From positions 1 to 64,000 of the forward strand of contig NZ_LMEI01000009.1 of assembly GCF_001426585.1 (NCBI RefSeq): a stretch of 64,000 bases of DNA, read 5' to 3'. Numbering within the stretch: the stretch's first letter is position 1; each line of letters starts with the position of its first letter. Under the pieces are notes generated by a model. It searched no databases and was not told where the DNA came from. It saw only the letters and a list, made by a program, of their open reading frames with translations. Positions 43,846-51,871 of this stretch are shown here, in pieces. Both the position numbers and the translations under genes were made by a program. The stretch is from Streptomyces sp. Root431 (GTDB lineage: Bacteria > Actinomycetota > Actinomycetes > Streptomycetales > Streptomycetaceae).

Positions 43846-44406
43846 TCAGACTCCCTCGATTGAGGCGCCGTGCCCTAAGGGCAGGCGCAGGGCGAGCGAT
43901 GTGAGGTAGAGCCGCTCCAGCGGCTCGGGGAAGGACGGCTCCGGCTCGCCGGCGGGCCAGGCGGGCACGGCGCGGACGGGAAGCCCCTCGAAGGCGGCCG
44001 AGCGGGGGCCGGCGGTGTGCAGCAGCCCCTTGCGGTTGATCACCTGGCCAATCAACATCCGGTCGATGAAGGGAAGTTGCTGCGGTGTGTCCGAGTCGGA
44101 GAGGGCCAGCCGGACGTCCGCCCGGTCGTATCCCTCCCGGCTGATGTCCATGACCGTGTGGAGGTGGTCCATGAACGGGTAGTAGAGGTCCTGGAGTTCG
44201 CGCGAATAGCCCCAGATCACGTCGTCGCAGCGGCCGACCTGCTCCAGGCTCATCACGACGCGCCCTTCGAGGCGGCGCACGAAGAAGGCCTTGGCGGCGA
44301 TGCGCAGACCTTCGTCGGCGCTGTGCATGCCGAGGAAGAGCGACGCGTCGATGAAGTCGTCGCGGGCGGCCTCCGCGCCTTCGACTCCGATGTGGTCAGC
44401 GGGCAT
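43846..44406 (-). CDS. RohQ-position protein with PIN-like N-terminus
   Basis: The 186-aa protein has [14 protein letters not shown] near the N-terminus, then [29 protein letters not shown]. This beta-strand-Asp-helix pattern is reminiscent of PIN-fold proteins. The middle reads [20 protein letters not shown]. No full nuclease acid cluster can be confirmed. By position between the RohP- and RohR-like genes it corresponds to RohQ, the cyclodehydratase that forms 2-aminoimidazole from guanidinoacetaldehyde. It overlaps the rohP-like gene by 11 nt. The name is positional; the fold call is tentative. Confidence 0.65.
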   Translation of the reverse strand: MPADHIGVEGAEAARDDFIDASLFLGMHSADEGLRIAAKAFFVRRLEGRVVMSLEQVGRCDDVIWGYSRELQDLYYPFMDHLHTVMDISREGYDRADVRLALSDSDTPQQLPFIDRMLIGQVINRKGLLHTAGPRSAAFEGLPVRAVPAWPAGEPEPSFPEPLERLYLTSLALRLPLGHGASIEGV

Positions 44407-45580
44407 GGCGGTCCAGCACCTCCCGCAGCCGCTTCATGGCGCCGGCGAACATCTGCGGCTCGCGCGCGAGGGCCATCCGGACGAAGGGCTCGCCGCGGCC
44501 CGGCTGGCTCCAGTAGAAGAACCGTCCGGGCAGGACGTACACGCCCACCTCCCGCAGTTCCCGCTGGAGTTCCGTCGCGGTCAGGTCCGGGTGCTGGATC
44601 CTGGCCCAGGCCACGCTGGTCTTCGCGATCGGCTCCTGGTATTCGAGGATCGTGCCCTGGAGGGCCTCCTTGACGGCCGCCCGGTTCACGTCGAGGACGT
44701 CACGGATCGAGGCGAGGCCGTCCGCCTCGGAGTTCTCCACGTACTGGGTCAGCATGTTGAGCACGAACGGCGAGACGTTCAGGAGCACGCTGGTGTGGAG
44801 GTTGTACACCTCCTCCTTGATGTCGTCGCTCGCCGTGAGCATGGCCGCCTTCGCGTCCTGCACGGGCCACGTCTTGCCGGTGTCCTCGATGGCCAGATAG
44901 CGCACCCCGGACTCCTCCAGCAGTTCGTATACGTCGAACCGCGCGAGCTCGGGGTCGTAGAGGGTGAAGGAGGCGAAGCAGAAGTCGATGATGAGCAGCT
45001 TGTTGTGGTCCTTGCAGAACCTCACGACCTCCTCGAAACCCTTGCGCCCGTGCTGCATCAGGCTGAACCCCGTGGGGTTGTTGGGGTCGACGAGGAACAG
45101 CGCGTCGGTGCGGACCCGGCGCTTGAGCTCCGCGTAGATCCGGTCGGGGTCGTGCAGCGCCGACTCCTCGACGGGGTACAGCGGTACGCCCATGTTCGAC
45201 AGGACGTCGTGCAGGTTGTCGAAGCAGGGCTCGACGAGGGTCACGGCCATGCGCTGCTGCTTGAGGTACATCGCCACGACCATCGTGGAGATGGAGGCGG
45301 CGTACGACAGCAGGGTCTTCTTCTTCTCCAGCGCGGTGGGCTGGCGGTGGAGGCGGAAGAACGCCTCCATGAACCGCTGCTCGTAGGTGGCCTGGAGCCC
45401 CTCCTCCGCCTCGTACCACAGCTCGGGCAGCCGGGCGACGATCTTGTGCTGGGCCGCGGACTGGCGCTGGTGGGTGTGGGCGTCGGCGAGGTTGAACTCG
45501 GTGAGCAGGGCCTGGATCTCGTGCTGCGTGAGGTCGAGGAGTTCCTGGCTGCTCAGGGTCGTGCCGGCGTGCGCGGTCAT
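44396..45580 (-). CDS. PLP- and O2-dependent L-arginine oxidase (RohP/MppP-like)
   Basis: The 394-aa fold-type I PLP enzyme has PLP Lys236 in IEDTGKTWP and PNNPTG at 166-171. Its N-terminus, [19 protein letters not shown], is characteristic of MppP/RohP arginine oxidases, which differ from ordinary aminotransferases there. RohP converts L-Arg to 4-hydroxy-2-ketoarginine, the first step to azomycin. ATG 45580 follows GGAGGAA. It heads the seven-gene minus-strand operon. Related enzymes serve enduracididine or indolmycin pathways, but the partners here point to azomycin. Confidence 0.88.
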   Translation of the reverse strand: MTAHAGTTLSSQELLDLTQHEIQALLTEFNLADAHTHQRQSAAQHKIVARLPELWYEAEEGLQATYEQRFMEAFFRLHRQPTALEKKKTLLSYAASISTMVVAMYLKQQRMAVTLVEPCFDNLHDVLSNMGVPLYPVEESALHDPDRIYAELKRRVRTDALFLVDPNNPTGFSLMQHGRKGFEEVVRFCKDHNKLLIIDFCFASFTLYDPELARFDVYELLEESGVRYLAIEDTGKTWPVQDAKAAMLTASDDIKEEVYNLHTSVLLNVSPFVLNMLTQYVENSEADGLASIRDVLDVNRAAVKEALQGTILEYQEPIAKTSVAWARIQHPDLTATELQRELREVGVYVLPGRFFYWSQPGRGEPFVRMALAREPQMFAGAMKRLREVLDRHAR

Positions 45581-46000
45581 GGTTCCTCCATGCGTACGGC
45601 ATACGGGTGAGCGCGTGCGGGATTGCCGGCGTGGCGCGGGGCGCCACGGTTGTGCTCGTGCGCCGGGGGGCTGCTGCCGCAAGCCGCGGCCCCAGGGCAC
45701 ACGGAAGACCGTCACGGATGGACGGTGGGGGGACTACCTCTACGGGCAGGGGCCGAGGCGCTCATCGTCGGCTGCGATGCAATATCGGAAACCAGTTCCA
45801 GACATGTATCTCCCCCGTAAACGGACTGCGGTCCGATTGGGGGCGACTCTGCCACATGCTGCGGCGGCGGGACAAGCGATCCGGGGCAGGGCGGGTCGCG
45901 GCGACTCAGCGGCCATATGGGGGTTCCTGGCCGTAAACTGCGCAGACGCCGCCCGGCCCCCACCGGGACCCCCACGGAGCGTGAACCGAGAGGCCCCCAG
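45581..46000. promoter_or_regulatory. divergent promoter region, azomycin-type operon / TetR
   Basis: This 420-nt region without a gene separates the rohP-like and tetR genes. It holds CGGAC-TGCG-GTCCG (45822-45835), a perfect 5-4-5 dyad, as well as GGAA-ACCAG-TTCC (45787-45799) and CCATATGG (45913-45920). The first is the best candidate for a TetR operator. It has locally lower GC around 45780-45815, as expected for promoters. Confidence 0.4.
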
Positions 46001-46612
46001 GTGCAGCACGTGCCGCCGGACAGCTGTCCCCTCGCCGCCCCCGAGACGGCACCGGAGCGGTCGGACGCCGCGCGCAACCGGCTGCGCATCCTGGCCGCGG
46101 CCCAGGCGCTCTTCGACCGCCACGGGGTCGAGAGCGTGTCCATGGACCGCATCGCGGCCGAGGCCGGCGTGGGCAAAGGCACGCTGTTCCGGAGGTTCGG
46201 CAGCAAGGCGGGGCTCGCCGCCGCGCTGCTGGACACCCAGGACAGCCGGCTCCAGGAGCGCATCCTCTTCGGCCCGCCGCCGCTGGGCCCGGACGCCCCC
46301 GCCGCCGATCGCGTCGTGGCGTTCTTCGACGCGTACCTGGACCTCCTGGACGACAACCTGGAGCTCCTGAGGCTCTCCGAGACGGCCGCGCCCGGCGCCC
46401 GCTACCGGATAGGTTCGTACGGCTTCTGGCGCGTTCACCTCACCCTGATGCTGCGCGAGGCTTGTCCGGATCTCGACGCCGACTGCACGGCCCACCTGCT
46501 GCTCGCGCCCCTGGACTCCGACCTCCAGCACGCCCTGCGCCAGGGCCAGTTCCGCCCCGAGCGGATCCGGAGCACGCTGCTCACACTGGTGAATCGAGTC
46601 ATCGGCCACTGA
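46001..46612 (+). CDS. TetR-family regulator divergent from the azomycin-type operon
   Basis: The 203-aa protein has an N-terminal HTH at about 25-70 (NRLRILAAAQALFDRHGVESVSMDRIA; AGVGKGTLFRRFGSKAGLAAALL). A C-terminal ligand domain follows. GTG 46001 is chosen because GAGAGG lies ~8 nt upstream; an ATG at 45917 would add an Arg/Pro-rich extension. By position it likely represses the operon and senses its product, but it could act elsewhere. Confidence 0.87.
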   Translation: MQHVPPDSCPLAAPETAPERSDAARNRLRILAAAQALFDRHGVESVSMDRIAAEAGVGKGTLFRRFGSKAGLAAALLDTQDSRLQERILFGPPPLGPDAPAADRVVAFFDAYLDLLDDNLELLRLSETAAPGARYRIGSYGFWRVHLTLMLREACPDLDADCTAHLLLAPLDSDLQHALRQGQFRPERIRSTLLTLVNRVIGH

Positions 46613-46630
46613 CACGGCCGCACTACCGGG

Positions 46631-46660
46631 CAGGTCAGGGCAAGTCAGGGCAGGCCAGGG
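46631..46660. repeat. three tandem copies of a 10-mer
   Basis: CAGGTCAGGG, CAAGTCAGGG and CAGGCCAGGG follow each other directly after the TetR gene. Probably simple slippage in non-coding DNA. Confidence 0.6.
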
Positions 46661-46705
46661 GCACTCCGGGGGGAGGCCCGGGTACGTCAGGACATGACGA
46701 AGGCA

Positions 46706-46734
46706 CCTCGGTGCGGGGTACCACCGCACCGAGG
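46706..46734. terminator. 11-bp hairpin between tetR and yceI genes
   Basis: CCTCGGTGCGG (46706-46716) pairs with CCGCACCGAGG (46724-46734) around a 7-nt loop. It sits between convergent genes and can serve both. Confidence 0.75.
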
Positions 46735-46749
46735 CCCCTCGTCGAGCGG

Positions 46750-47319
46750 TCAGCTCTCCCGGATCGCCTCGAAGTCGAGGGACAGCTCGATCTCCTTGGA
46801 GACGAGGATGCCGCCGGTCTCCAGGACCATGTTCCAGGTCAGGCCCCAGTCCTCGCGGTTGACCTTGCCGTGGGCGGAGAAGACCGTACGGTCGTTGCCC
46901 CACGGGTCGCGCGCGTAGCCGAGGTAGTCCACCGCGAGCGTCACCGGGCGGGTGACGTCCTTGATGGTCAGGTCGCCGACGAGCGTGCCGGCCTTGCCGT
47001 CCCACGTCACCGAGGTGGAGACGAAGGTGGCCTTCGGGTACTTCTCCACGTCGAAGAGGTCCGCGGAGCGCAGGTGCTCGTCGCGCGTGGCGTCACCGCT
47101 GTCGACGCTGGCGACGTCGATGATCGCGGTGACCTTGCTGTCCTCGGGCCGCTCACCGATGACGAGAGTCGCGTCGACTCCGGTGAAACGCCCGCGGACC
47201 TTGGTCAGCATGAAGTGTCGCCCGACGAAGCCGACCTCGGTGTGACCCGGGTCGATCTTCCACGAGCCGGCGGCGGGCAGCTCCACGCCGTCGACGGTAC
47301 GAGTGGGTGCGGTGGTCAT
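46750..47319 (-). CDS. YceI-family lipid-binding protein
   Basis: The 189-aa YceI-like lipocalin-type barrel has GSWKIDPGHTEVGFVGRH, ATFVSTSVTW, GDLTIKDVTRPVTLAVDY and DWGLTWN. YceI proteins bind isoprenoid or amphiphilic ligands. No signal peptide is present, so it is probably cytoplasmic, as with many actinobacterial members. It lies 19 nt after the rhodanese gene on the same strand and forms an operon with it, controlled by the divergent MarR gene. Confidence 0.92.
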   Translation of the reverse strand: MTTAPTRTVDGVELPAAGSWKIDPGHTEVGFVGRHFMLTKVRGRFTGVDATLVIGERPEDSKVTAIIDVASVDSGDATRDEHLRSADLFDVEKYPKATFVSTSVTWDGKAGTLVGDLTIKDVTRPVTLAVDYLGYARDPWGNDRTVFSAHGKVNREDWGLTWNMVLETGGILVSKEIELSLDFEAIRES

Positions 47320-47338
47320 GGGCCGTGCGCTCCTTCGG

Positions 47339-47668
47339 TCAGGCGACGGACTCGGTCGGCAGGCCGGCCTCGACCCAGTCGTCCTTGCCCTCGTAGTACT
47401 CGAACACGTTGGTGTAGCCCAGCTCGACGAGGCGGTCGGCCGCGATGCCCGAGTTGGGGCAGGGGCTGTTGGCGCAGTAGACGGCGATCTCCGCGTCCTT
47501 GTTCGGAAGCAGGCTCGGCGCCAGCGCGTCCACCTGGTCGTGCGGCAGGTTGAGCGCTCCCGGCAGGTGCTTGTCGTTGTAGTACTGCGCCGGCAGGGCC
47601 TCGAGCACCGTCACCAGGTTCTCGTCGATCTTCTTCTTCAGCTCGTCACGCGAGATCCGCTGAGCCAT
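47339..47668 (-). CDS. rhodanese-like sulfurtransferase
   Basis: The 109-aa single rhodanese domain has HLPGALNLPHDQVD and the active-site loop YCANSPCPNSGIAADRL with the catalytic Cys in YCA. It may transfer sulfane sulfur or sense reactive sulfur. ATG 47668 follows GGGAGG. It is first in the operon with yceI and divergent from marR. Confidence 0.9.
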   Translation of the reverse strand: MAQRISRDELKKKIDENLVTVLEALPAQYYNDKHLPGALNLPHDQVDALAPSLLPNKDAEIAVYCANSPCPNSGIAADRLVELGYTNVFEYYEGKDDWVEAGLPTESVA

Positions 47669-47689
47669 GGGTGGCCTCCCTCAATCATG

Positions 47690-47739
47690 AATAGTCCGTG
47701 CGTCTGCACACACTCTAATAGTCCGTGCGTGCGCACACA
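47690..47739. promoter_or_regulatory. duplicated MarR operator
   Basis: Two 23-bp direct repeats (47690-47712 and 47717-47739) share AATAGTCCGTGCGT, two variable bases, then GCACACA, with a 27-bp period. Each has an inner dyad GTGCGT-GCAC. They cover the region between the rhodanese and marR starts, so one bound factor could control both directions. Confidence 0.75.
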
Positions 47740-47742
47740 AGC

Positions 47743-47748
47743 TATACT
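47743..47748 (+). promoter_or_regulatory. -10 box TATACT for a leaderless marR transcript
   Basis: TATACT lies 7 nt before the ATG at 47756, so transcription would begin at or beside the start codon. No Shine-Dalgarno is present before that ATG. The second operator repeat ends 3 bp upstream and would occlude the -35 region. Confidence 0.55.
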
Positions 47749-47755
47749 TCTCGTC

Positions 47756-48217
47756 ATGGTCATGAGAGAAGGTGAGTTCCGGGTCGAGGCATGGCGGGCC
47801 CTGCTGCTGGCCCACAACGCCGCGGTGCGCGCCATCGAGAGCGATGTGCAGCGCGACGGGCGCATCCCGCTCACCTGGTACGACGTGCTCCTGGAGCTCC
47901 GCGGGGCCGGCGAGCAGGGCCTGCGCATGCAGGAGGTCGCCGAGCGCGTGGTGCTCAGCAGGACCCGGGTGAGCCGGCTCGTCGACGAGATGGCCCGCTC
48001 CGGCCTGGTGACCAAGCAGCCCGACTCCACGGACAAGCGCGTGACCTGGGCGGTGATCACCGACGAGGGCCGCTCCGCCCTGCGCGCGACCGCGCCCGCC
48101 TACATGCGCGGCATCCGGGAGCACTTCGGCCGGTACCTCACGGACGAGGAGGCCACCGTGATCACGACGGCGCTCCTGCGCGTGGCGCACTCGGGCGACG
48201 ACATCCAGTTGGGCTGA
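47756..48217 (+). CDS. MarR-family regulator
   Basis: The 153-aa winged-helix protein has the MarR pattern LTWYDVLLELRGAGEQGLRMQEVAERVVLSRTRVSRLVDEM (split over 40-80) and wing DKRVTWAVITDEG. ATG 47756 (or 47762) appears leaderless. The duplicated operators upstream suggest autoregulation and control of the rhodanese-YceI operon. The effector may be a thiol- or sulfur-reactive compound; no redox Cys is seen in the protein, so a small ligand is also possible. Confidence 0.9.
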   Translation: MVMREGEFRVEAWRALLLAHNAAVRAIESDVQRDGRIPLTWYDVLLELRGAGEQGLRMQEVAERVVLSRTRVSRLVDEMARSGLVTKQPDSTDKRVTWAVITDEGRSALRATAPAYMRGIREHFGRYLTDEEATVITTALLRVAHSGDDIQLG

Positions 48218-48454
48218 GGACGGTCGGGCGGACACCCCCGAGGTTTCGTCGGGGAGGCCCAGGAGACCCCTGCGGCCGATCGCGGCCCGGAACCTCATCG
48301 CCCTCACCCACCCGAACCGGCCCACCTGGCTGGCGACCGCCTCCTCGCGGCCGACGCCCGCGTCCACCGGTCCTACGCCATCGGCCTCACCTCGGCCGGG
48401 CCCAGGCTCCGGCTCCTCGTCCCGGACACGCGCACCCTCCGCAAAGGGGCGTGA
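48218..48454. other. intergenic stretch with a possible gene-end remnant
   Basis: No confident gene. One plus frame ending at TGA 48452-48454 reads like a protein C-terminus (ADARVHRSYAIGLTSAGP, then LRLLVPDTRTLRKGA) but has no coherent upstream part. It may be the tail of a gene lost when the adjacent element inserted. Confidence 0.3.
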
Positions 48455-48485
48455 CCTGGTGCCGCATCAGGCGACGTTCGCCTCG
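48455..48485 (+). repeat. left terminal inverted repeat
   Basis: Begins CCTGGTGCCGCATCAGGC. It matches the reverse complement of 49829-49859 at 27 of 31 positions. Confidence 0.7.
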
Positions 48486-48525
48486 CCATGGGAGACTGCT
48501 CCGTCGACTGGGGGAGAGTGTGGCC

Positions 48526-49149
48526 GTGGAGCCTGCCAACCGCGCGCTGACTGCGGACGTGATCGCGGCACTGCGGTACTGGCCCGGTGTCATATGGGCA
48601 GGTCAGAAGAATCCTCCGGACCCGGTGGACATGACCGTCATGCCGCCCTTCCTCAACGACGTGCTGCAGGACCTTCCGTGGTGGAACCGCGACTGGACGG
48701 TCGACCGCGTCCAGCCGGGATTCCCCACAGAGACCGGGGAGCACCTCTGTGATCCCGCCGTGAGGTTCACCGAGGTGTCGATCCCGGGAACGGTCGCTTC
48801 CGGCAACGGGGAGAGCCTGCCGTTCGTCGCGAAGGTCGGATTCACGGGCGACCGGCTCATCCGCTTCCAAGCCAAGATCGGTGACGTTGTCATCGGCCCG
48901 GCCGTTGCCTCTGCCGGGCAGCCGGAGCCGCATCCGTTCGGACGGATGCTCACCGGGTTGATGGACCTGCGCGGGATTCCGGTCAGAGACATGGCCAGGG
49001 CCGCCGGGCTGTCGTTGTCCACCATCCACATGCTCCGCCGCGGACTCAATCCGAACTTGTTGCATGCACGCCTGATCGCCGGGATCCTGGACATGTCCGA
49101 AGCGGACGTCAGAGTCATCGCCGGACTCGACGACGGCAGTACGCAGTAG
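48526..49149 (+). CDS. HTH-containing protein, probable passenger of the IS element
   Basis: The ~207-aa protein has an acidic/aromatic N-terminal region (MTVMPPFLNDVLQDLPWWNRDW). A middle beta-rich region follows. The C-terminal XRE-like HTH reads DMARAAGLSLSTIHMLRRGLNP, then LIAGILDMSEADVRVIAG. GTG 48526 is placed 9 nt after GGGGGAG; GTG 48520 is the alternative. It lies inside the inverted repeats opposite the transposase remnant. It is not a recognised transposition gene; a regulator or defence-like passenger is possible. Confidence 0.65.
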   Translation: MEPANRALTADVIAALRYWPGVIWAGQKNPPDPVDMTVMPPFLNDVLQDLPWWNRDWTVDRVQPGFPTETGEHLCDPAVRFTEVSIPGTVASGNGESLPFVAKVGFTGDRLIRFQAKIGDVVIGPAVASAGQPEPHPFGRMLTGLMDLRGIPVRDMARAAGLSLSTIHMLRRGLNPNLLHARLIAGILDMSEADVRVIAGLDDGSTQ

Positions 49150-49191
49150 GTGACAGGTGGCGGCGCACAATGCGGAGTTGGCGCTGCGCCA

Positions 49192-49771
49192 AGCGACGTC
49201 CGCCCTGGTGGCGACTTCGCGTAGGCGCTCGTCGGCGGCGTGTTCCGACCCGCTGGCAACGCTTCGTCGTCGGGTGCGGCGAGTAGTTGTCACACGGTGA
49301 TCGCGATGCGGACGTTCCCCGGGTGCAGCGAGCGTAGGCAGCGGCAGAACTCCGGGAACTTCGACCGGTTCTTGCTCTTCTTGATGTGGCCGTAGACCTG
49401 GTCCTTGGCGAGGTCGTAGGCGGCGAACAGGTGCCGCACCCCGAGCGATCGTGTGTAGGTGGCCCGCCGCCGGGCTCTGGGTCCGCGGTCGGGGTCCCTA
49501 CCTCTGCCACCGCGTTCGGCCCACTGCCGGCCGGGCTTCGGGTGACGCGAGTCGAAGCTGTCGGCGTTGAAGTTGTGGATCACGTCGCGGACCCGGTCCG
49601 CGCTGGTGAACGTGACCTCGGCGATCTTCGCCGCGGGCATCCGCTGGGCGGACAGCAGCACCATCTGGGATCGCCGCCAGGTCACTAACGACCCGGTGCC
49701 CGGCGGACGATCCGTAGCAGTCGCCTGCCCTCGTCGTCATCGATCTCACGGACCTGCACGCGTTGAGCCAC
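49192..49771 (-). pseudogene. IS630-family transposase remnant
   Basis: From GTG 49771 the reading is AQRVQVREIDDDEGRRLLRIV, then a stop. Another frame continues with SQMVLLSAQRMPAAKIAEV, SADRVRDVIHNFNAD, a jump that drops the middle of the protein, then PGRQWAERGG and VRHLFAAYDLAKDQVYGH. Further frames give CDNYSPHPTTKRC and AADERLREVATRADVA, the usual C-terminal pieces. At least two frameshifts and an internal deletion covering the first catalytic Asp region make it inactive. Confidence 0.85.
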
Positions 49772-49828
49772 TTGATCATTCTGATGGTCCGATGCCGCCC
49801 GGCACAGCACCCGGGCGGCACGTCACGA

Positions 49829-49859
49829 CGGGGCGAACCTGGCCTGATGCGGCACTAGG
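49829..49859 (-). repeat. right terminal inverted repeat
   Basis: Read on the minus strand it begins CCTAGTGCCGCATCAGGC. The TAG in its fourth-position CTAG supplies the stop codon (49855-49857) of the M48 protease gene, so the element appears to have inserted into that gene's 3' end. Confidence 0.7.
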
Positions 49860-51759
49860 AAGGCGATCGTTGAATCTGCTGGGACATGACGAGCCGCACG
49901 TTCTTCAGGCGCGCCTCGGCGTTCGTGTGCGCGGCCCTGGCGACGAGCCGCCCGCTGCCCGCCGCCTTCAAGGACTCGGGGCCCGGCGGTACGGGGTAGG
50001 GCCGGCCAGGGTAGGGCTGCTGCACGGGATAGGGCTGACCCACGTACGAATGCCCGGGGTACGGCTGGGGCGGGTGGATCTGCCCTGGGTACGGCTGCCC
50101 GGGGTACTGCTGGCCCTGGTACTGCTGGCCCGGGTACTGCTGGGGGAACGGCGGCATGCCGGGCGGCAAATGCGCCGGCCCGTGCTGCGGAGCGCCCGGT
50201 ACCGCCGCCATCTGCGCCTCTGCCACGAGGACCGTCTCCAGCGCCTCGCCGAACCCGAGCCCCACCGCGTACGCGTCGGCACGGAACTCGGCCCGGCGGT
50301 GCAGCCACGCGATGAGCAGGGGACCGGCCGCCACCGGCAGGACGATCCACCACATCCCTTGCACGAAGGTGAACATGACGACGGCCTGGACGATCATCAG
50401 CGAGAGACAGCTCCCGCAGGCGATGCCCGCCCAGTGCTTCGTCCGGAAGAGCAGAAAGAGGAGGGCGAGAAGGGCCCGCCCGGCTGCCCGTGCGGGCAGG
50501 GCGTACCAGTCGGCCAGCATCGCCGCCCAGGTGTGACCGCCCACGTGGTGGCCGAGCTCGTGCGCGAGCACCGCGGCCAGACGGGAGTTGGGCAGTCGCT
50601 CCATCGCGTGCCGGGTGACGGCGACGATGTGGCCGGCGGCGGCCGTCGCGTTCAGCTCGGCGCGCTCCTGGATCCAGAGCTCGTACGTCTCCCGGTCCAC
50701 GCCCGCGCGCCGCGTCACCTGCTCCCACACCACGTCCAGCCGCTGGGCCTCCTCCGGCGTGGGCCTGCGCATGCCGAACAGGCGCCGGGCGATGGCCGCT
50801 TCAACCTTGCGCTGGAAGACCAACGGCCCGGAGAACAGCCAGAGCACCGGGACGATCATCGCGAGGAAGGGGTTGATCATCGCGGAGAGGAAGGTGACGA
50901 CTCCCAGGCTGATCAGCCCGATGGGCACGGTCACCAAGAGGTGCGACAGCGCGGCGCCGTCGATCCCTCGCTGTACGGACTTCCGCATCCTGCGGCCCTG
51001 CTCCAGGGCCAGGTCGTCATGCGCGGCGGCGGCTCCGGCCAGCGGCGCAGGTGGCGCTGCGGGCTGCGACGGCAAGGGCGCGGGCTGCGGTGGCGGGGCC
51101 ACGGGCTGCGCGGCGACGGGCGCCTGCACCGTTCCGTCCCCGACCCTCGGCGCGGGCACCGCCTCGCCGGGGTGGACGGGCGGGGAGCCGTCATCGCTGT
51201 ACGCCGGCTGCTTCTCGTCGCGTAAGGCGGTCTGTACGTCACCGGGGTACGAGGGGGCCGCAGCGCCCGGAAGGGCGGACGGGGGCAACGCCGCCTCGCC
51301 CGGGTACGCGGGAGGCGCGACGGCGTCACCCGGGTACGCGGGAGGGGGCGTCTCCCCCGGATAGGCGGGCGGACCGGCCTCCAGAGAGGGAGAACCCGTC
51401 TCACCCGGGCATGCGGGAGGCGCGAGTTCCCCCGGGTACGCGGGCGGCGCGGCCTCACCCGGATACGAAGGCGCAGGCATCTCCCCCGGATACGCGGGAG
51501 GGGTGACCTCACCCGGATACTCCGGGAGCCGCGATTCCTCCGGATACGCGGGCGGCGCCGACACCTCACTCGGGTACGGAGGAGGCGCGCCCTGCTCACC
51601 CGGGTACGGAGGGGGCGCATCCTGCTCTCCCGGATAGAGAGGCGACGTTCCCTGCCCTCCCGGATACGGAGGCGGCGCACCCTGCTCTCCCGGATACGGA
51701 GGCGGCGCACTCCGCTCCCCCGGATACGGCGGAGGCGGGACGTCCTCGTGGTCGGACAT
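49855..51759 (-). CDS. M48-family membrane metalloprotease with Pro-Tyr-Pro-Gly repeats
   Basis: The 634-aa protein has an N-terminal disordered region (1-175) made of about 15 PPxYPGE-type repeats and a Pro/Ala linker to ~245. Two transmembrane segments lie at about 272-312. The zinc-protease core has HELGH (400-404) and the third ligand Glu491 in AEFRADAYAV; two further hydrophobic segments lie at 425-485. The C-terminus (540-592) has a second family of QxYPGQ repeats. It is an HtpX/Ste24-like integral membrane peptidase. It ends at a stop inside a mobile-element repeat, so the true C-terminus may be lost. It is the last gene of the cyclase/SPFH/PycTM cluster, 112 nt after the PycTM-like gene. 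Confidence 0.85.
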   Translation of the reverse strand: MSDHEDVPPPPYPGERSAPPPYPGEQGAPPPYPGGQGTSPLYPGEQDAPPPYPGEQGAPPPYPSEVSAPPAYPEESRLPEYPGEVTPPAYPGEMPAPSYPGEAAPPAYPGELAPPACPGETGSPSLEAGPPAYPGETPPPAYPGDAVAPPAYPGEAALPPSALPGAAAPSYPGDVQTALRDEKQPAYSDDGSPPVHPGEAVPAPRVGDGTVQAPVAAQPVAPPPQPAPLPSQPAAPPAPLAGAAAAHDDLALEQGRRMRKSVQRGIDGAALSHLLVTVPIGLISLGVVTFLSAMINPFLAMIVPVLWLFSGPLVFQRKVEAAIARRLFGMRRPTPEEAQRLDVVWEQVTRRAGVDRETYELWIQERAELNATAAAGHIVAVTRHAMERLPNSRLAAVLAHELGHHVGGHTWAAMLADWYALPARAAGRALLALLFLLFRTKHWAGIACGSCLSLMIVQAVVMFTFVQGMWWIVLPVAAGPLLIAWLHRRAEFRADAYAVGLGFGEALETVLVAEAQMAAVPGAPQHGPAHLPPGMPPFPQQYPGQQYQGQQYPGQPYPGQIHPPQPYPGHSYVGQPYPVQQPYPGRPYPVPPGPESLKAAGSGRLVARAAHTNAEARLKNVRLVMSQQIQRSPS

Positions 51760-51871
51760 GGCGATGTGTCTCCTGACGGTTATGCGTGACGAATCGTCGA
51801 CGGCGCGGTCCGCCCGCGCGGCGGCCGGGGCCGTCCCGGCGGAGCCTGCGGACGCCGCGGGCTCCGCCGTA

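Larger units (their letters stand above)
48455..49859. mobile_element. decayed IS630-type element with passenger gene
   Basis: Outer 31-bp inverted repeats (48455-48485 and 49829-49859) bound a 1.4-kb segment. It contains an IS630-family transposase remnant on the minus strand and an HTH gene on the plus strand. The right repeat is ~60 nt upstream of the transposase start, as in an IS end. The left repeat lies ~700 nt beyond the transposase 3' end, leaving room for the passenger gene. TA target duplications are not evident. Confidence 0.55.

Noticed and set aside
46631-46660. Tandem 10-mers as a regulatory array
   Set aside because: Lies downstream of a stop between convergent genes; no dyad symmetry.
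49290-49685. Active IS630 transposase
   Set aside because: The frame lacks the central catalytic region and the C-terminus is in other frames; it is a remnant.
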